NCBI GenBank assembly: GCA_014860585.1 | Contig: JACZJL010000089.1 | Span: 1 to 54,976, forward strand | Direction: 5' to 3' | Length of the DNA stretch: 54,976 nucleotides | Source of the DNA: Bacteroidales bacterium | Lineage (GTDB): Bacteria > Bacteroidota > Bacteroidia > Bacteroidales > 4484-276 | Shown here: positions 53,960-54,976 of the stretch, piece after piece | How positions within the stretch are numbered: position 1 is the stretch's first letter | Layout: each line of letters starts with the position of its first letter | The notes under the pieces: generated by a model | What the model was told of the DNA's origin: nothing | Databases searched by the model: none | What the model saw: the letters and a program-made list of their open reading frames with translations, nothing else | Translations under genes and position numbers: made by a program

Positions 53960-54010
53960 GTATTTGATTGTGATTAAAGCAGAGATTAAGGTTTAAAGGA
54001 AATTTGGATT

Positions 54011-54043
54011 TTTGAAAAGGATATTAAAATTGCAGTATTTTTG
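54011..54043 (+). promoter_or_regulatory. Promoter of the mntA-hepT operon
   Basis: TTTG (54011-54014) and TATTTTTG (54036-54043) are 21 bases apart, matching the Bacteroidota consensus. The ATG at 54048 follows by only four bases, so the message is leaderless or translation begins at ATG 54060. Confidence 0.65.
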
Positions 54044-54047
54044 CGAC

Positions 54048-54371
54048 ATGAATATCATTATGCAACATAAGGACAAACTGGTTGAATTATGTAAAAATCA
54101 TAATGTCAGCGAATTATATCTATTTGGCTCTGCTTCAAAAAACAAACTTGCTGAAAACAGCGATGTTGATTTGCTGATAACATTTGAAAATGTGAAGTTG
54201 GAAGATTATTTTGATAACTACATGGATTTGAAAGAACAGTTGGAAATTTTGTTTAGCAGACCTGTTGATCTTGTCGAGAATAATGCGATCAAAAACCCGG
54301 TTTTCAGGAAGGTTGTTGATCGCGATAAAATACTTGTCTATGACGGAAAGAGTGCTGAAGTCTTTGTATGA
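54048..54371 (+). CDS. mntA: MntA-like antitoxin (minimal nucleotidyltransferase)
   Basis: MNT-domain protein of a HEPN-MNT toxin-antitoxin pair. The nucleotidyltransferase motif GS-x10-DxD is exact: LFGSASKNKLAENSDVDLLI. Known MntA proteins neutralise HepT by AMPylating a tyrosine near its active site. ATG 54048 (MNIIMQHKDKL) and ATG 54060 (MQHKDKLVELC) are both possible; the promoter position favours the latter. The 3' end overlaps hepT by 32 bases. Confidence 0.9.
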   Translation: MNIIMQHKDKLVELCKNHNVSELYLFGSASKNKLAENSDVDLLITFENVKLEDYFDNYMDLKEQLEILFSRPVDLVENNAIKNPVFRKVVDRDKILVYDGKSAEVFV

Positions 54372-54705
54372 TATGAAACTTGCAATTGATGAAATTGATT
54401 CATTCTTTATCATAAAACCAAAATCATTCCGGGATTATTCAAATGACACAATGCTAAAGCGGGCAATCGAGAGAAATCTTGAAATCATTGGCGAGGCAAC
54501 AAATCGCATTCTTAAAGATAATCCGGATTTTTCAATTTCTAATGCGCATCGAATTATTGGTTTGAGAAATCAGATCATCCATGCTTACGACAGCATTTCT
54601 GATGAAAACATTTGGGGGATTGTGATCAAGCATATACCAAAATTGAGGGATGAAATTAATACCCTGATTAACGAGGGCTTGAGAGATTTCCAAATCACCC
54701 CGTGA
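54340..54705 (+). CDS. hepT: HepT-like toxin (HEPN RNase, DUF86)
   Basis: HEPN ribonuclease toxin of 121 aa. The RNase motif R-x4-H-x-Y is present in GLRNQIIHAYDSI, including the tyrosine that MntA modifies in studied pairs. Other DUF86 features: ERNLEIIGEATNRI and the C-terminal IPKLRDEINTL. ATG 54340 (MTERVLKSLYDMKLAIDEID) is chosen; the longer frame only reads through mntA. Its stop codon lies in an inverted repeat. Confidence 0.92.
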   Translation: MTERVLKSLYDMKLAIDEIDSFFIIKPKSFRDYSNDTMLKRAIERNLEIIGEATNRILKDNPDFSISNAHRIIGLRNQIIHAYDSISDENIWGIVIKHIPKLRDEINTLINEGLRDFQITP

Positions 54706-54772
54706 GTTTTTTCAGCCAATCACTGAGTTTTCAATTTTGGTTGTTACTTGCGAGCTACTCACGGGGTGATTT
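54692..54772. repeat. Perfect 16-bp inverted repeat at the hepT stop
   Basis: AAATCACCCCGTGAGT (54692-54707) is exactly complementary to ACTCACGGGGTGATTT (54757-54772), with a 49-base spacer. The left arm includes the last codons and the TGA of hepT. There is no T-run after the right arm, so a simple terminator is unlikely. Confidence 0.8.
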
Positions 54773-54794
54773 ACAAGAATTAAAAAAAATGAAA

Positions 54795-54824
54795 AAAGCC
54801 CACCGGATTGCTCCAACGGGCTTT
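54795..54824 (-). terminator. Terminator of ssb copy 2
   Basis: AAAGCCC (54795-54801) pairs with GGGCTTT (54818-54824), with an inner GGA/TCC pairing. On the - strand it is followed by TTTTTTCATTTTTTTT. It lies 20 bases beyond the stop of ssb copy 2. Confidence 0.8.
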
Positions 54825-54844
54825 GGTTTTCAGGGATGTCTGGG

Positions 54845-54976
54845 TTAGTTGTTCTCTTTTCCCAGCATCATCAGGTCATTAACCAATATCTGTGTGTAGA
54901 ACTTCCGGTTGCCTTCTTTGTCATCGTAGGTGTTGGTTTCCAGACGGCCTTCCACTGCGATCTGTTTTCCTTTTTT
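54845..54976 (-). CDS. ssb: Single-stranded DNA-binding protein, copy 2 (partial)
   Basis: C-terminal 43 residues of a second SSB, running off the window edge: KKGKQIAVEGRLETNTYDDK, then EGNRKFYTQILVNDLMMLGK. It is almost identical to the same region of copy 1, with only a few changes near the C-terminus, mostly IVV to ILV, VML to MML and the last residues. The stop is TAA at 54845-54847. The rest of the gene lies outside the window. Confidence 0.9.
   Translation of the reverse strand, partial: KKGKQIAVEGRLETNTYDDKEGNRKFYTQILVNDLMMLGKENN

Overview
The window reads as chromosomal DNA from a member of the Bacteroidota, probably an environmental relative of the Bacteroidales or Marinilabiliales. 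The signs are TAnnTTTG-type -7 promoter boxes, no clear Shine-Dalgarno sequences, a C25 (gingipain-like) protease with a type IX secretion C-terminal sorting domain, a long C-terminal tail on ribosomal protein S16, and the gene order DUF1573 lipoprotein - yajC - ybbR - coaE. This placement is inference from gene families and signals; no database search was possible.

Layout. 1-10280 is housekeeping: a response regulator, truA, a small acidic protein, a lipoate ligase, a DUF1338 enzyme, rpsP-rimM-trmN6, an SDR/DUF2867 protein, and DUF1573-yajC-ybbR-coaE. 10509-30313 is one co-directional block on the + strand encoding an extracellular contractile injection system (eCIS, the Afp/PVC/MAC family). 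It holds a Pvc16-like cap, sheath, two tube proteins, a DUF5908 protein, a LysM hub adaptor, a VgrG-like spike, a PAAR tip, a gp25 wedge, two large baseplate proteins, a small fibre-like protein, a tape-measure protein and an AAA+ ATPase. It ends with a DUF4157-caspase fusion and a multi-span membrane protein. A 763-bp stretch with no gene interrupts the block at 20917-21679.

30394-40084 is mostly on the - strand: an EamA transporter, a divergent cyclase-like protein, a DEAD-box helicase, pyrF, an SLC12-like cation-chloride cotransporter, and a short DnaE-type polymerase with a TTG start. 40447-42843 (+) holds a secreted thioredoxin-like protein and an ABC exporter pair. 42919-47496 (-) is the C25 protease. 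47747-49154 (+) holds a CHAP/NlpC-like secreted protein and a BadF-type sugar kinase. 49151-53821 (-) holds miaA, a pRiA4b ORF3-like protein, a CCA-adding enzyme, a small ORF, an LpxH-like phosphoesterase and ssb. The end carries a complete MntA/HepT (MNT-HEPN) toxin-antitoxin pair lying between two ssb copies; the second ssb runs off the window.

How it works together. The eCIS genes supply every part expected of a functional contractile particle. Its best cargo candidate is the protein at 27467-29272. That protein has the N-terminal DUF4157 module typical of eCIS-linked cargo, followed by an intact caspase-fold His/Cys pair (SGHG and DACHSG). The predicted system is therefore a particle that delivers a caspase-like protease, with a membrane protein of unknown role encoded next to the cargo. 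This is the most notable system in the window.
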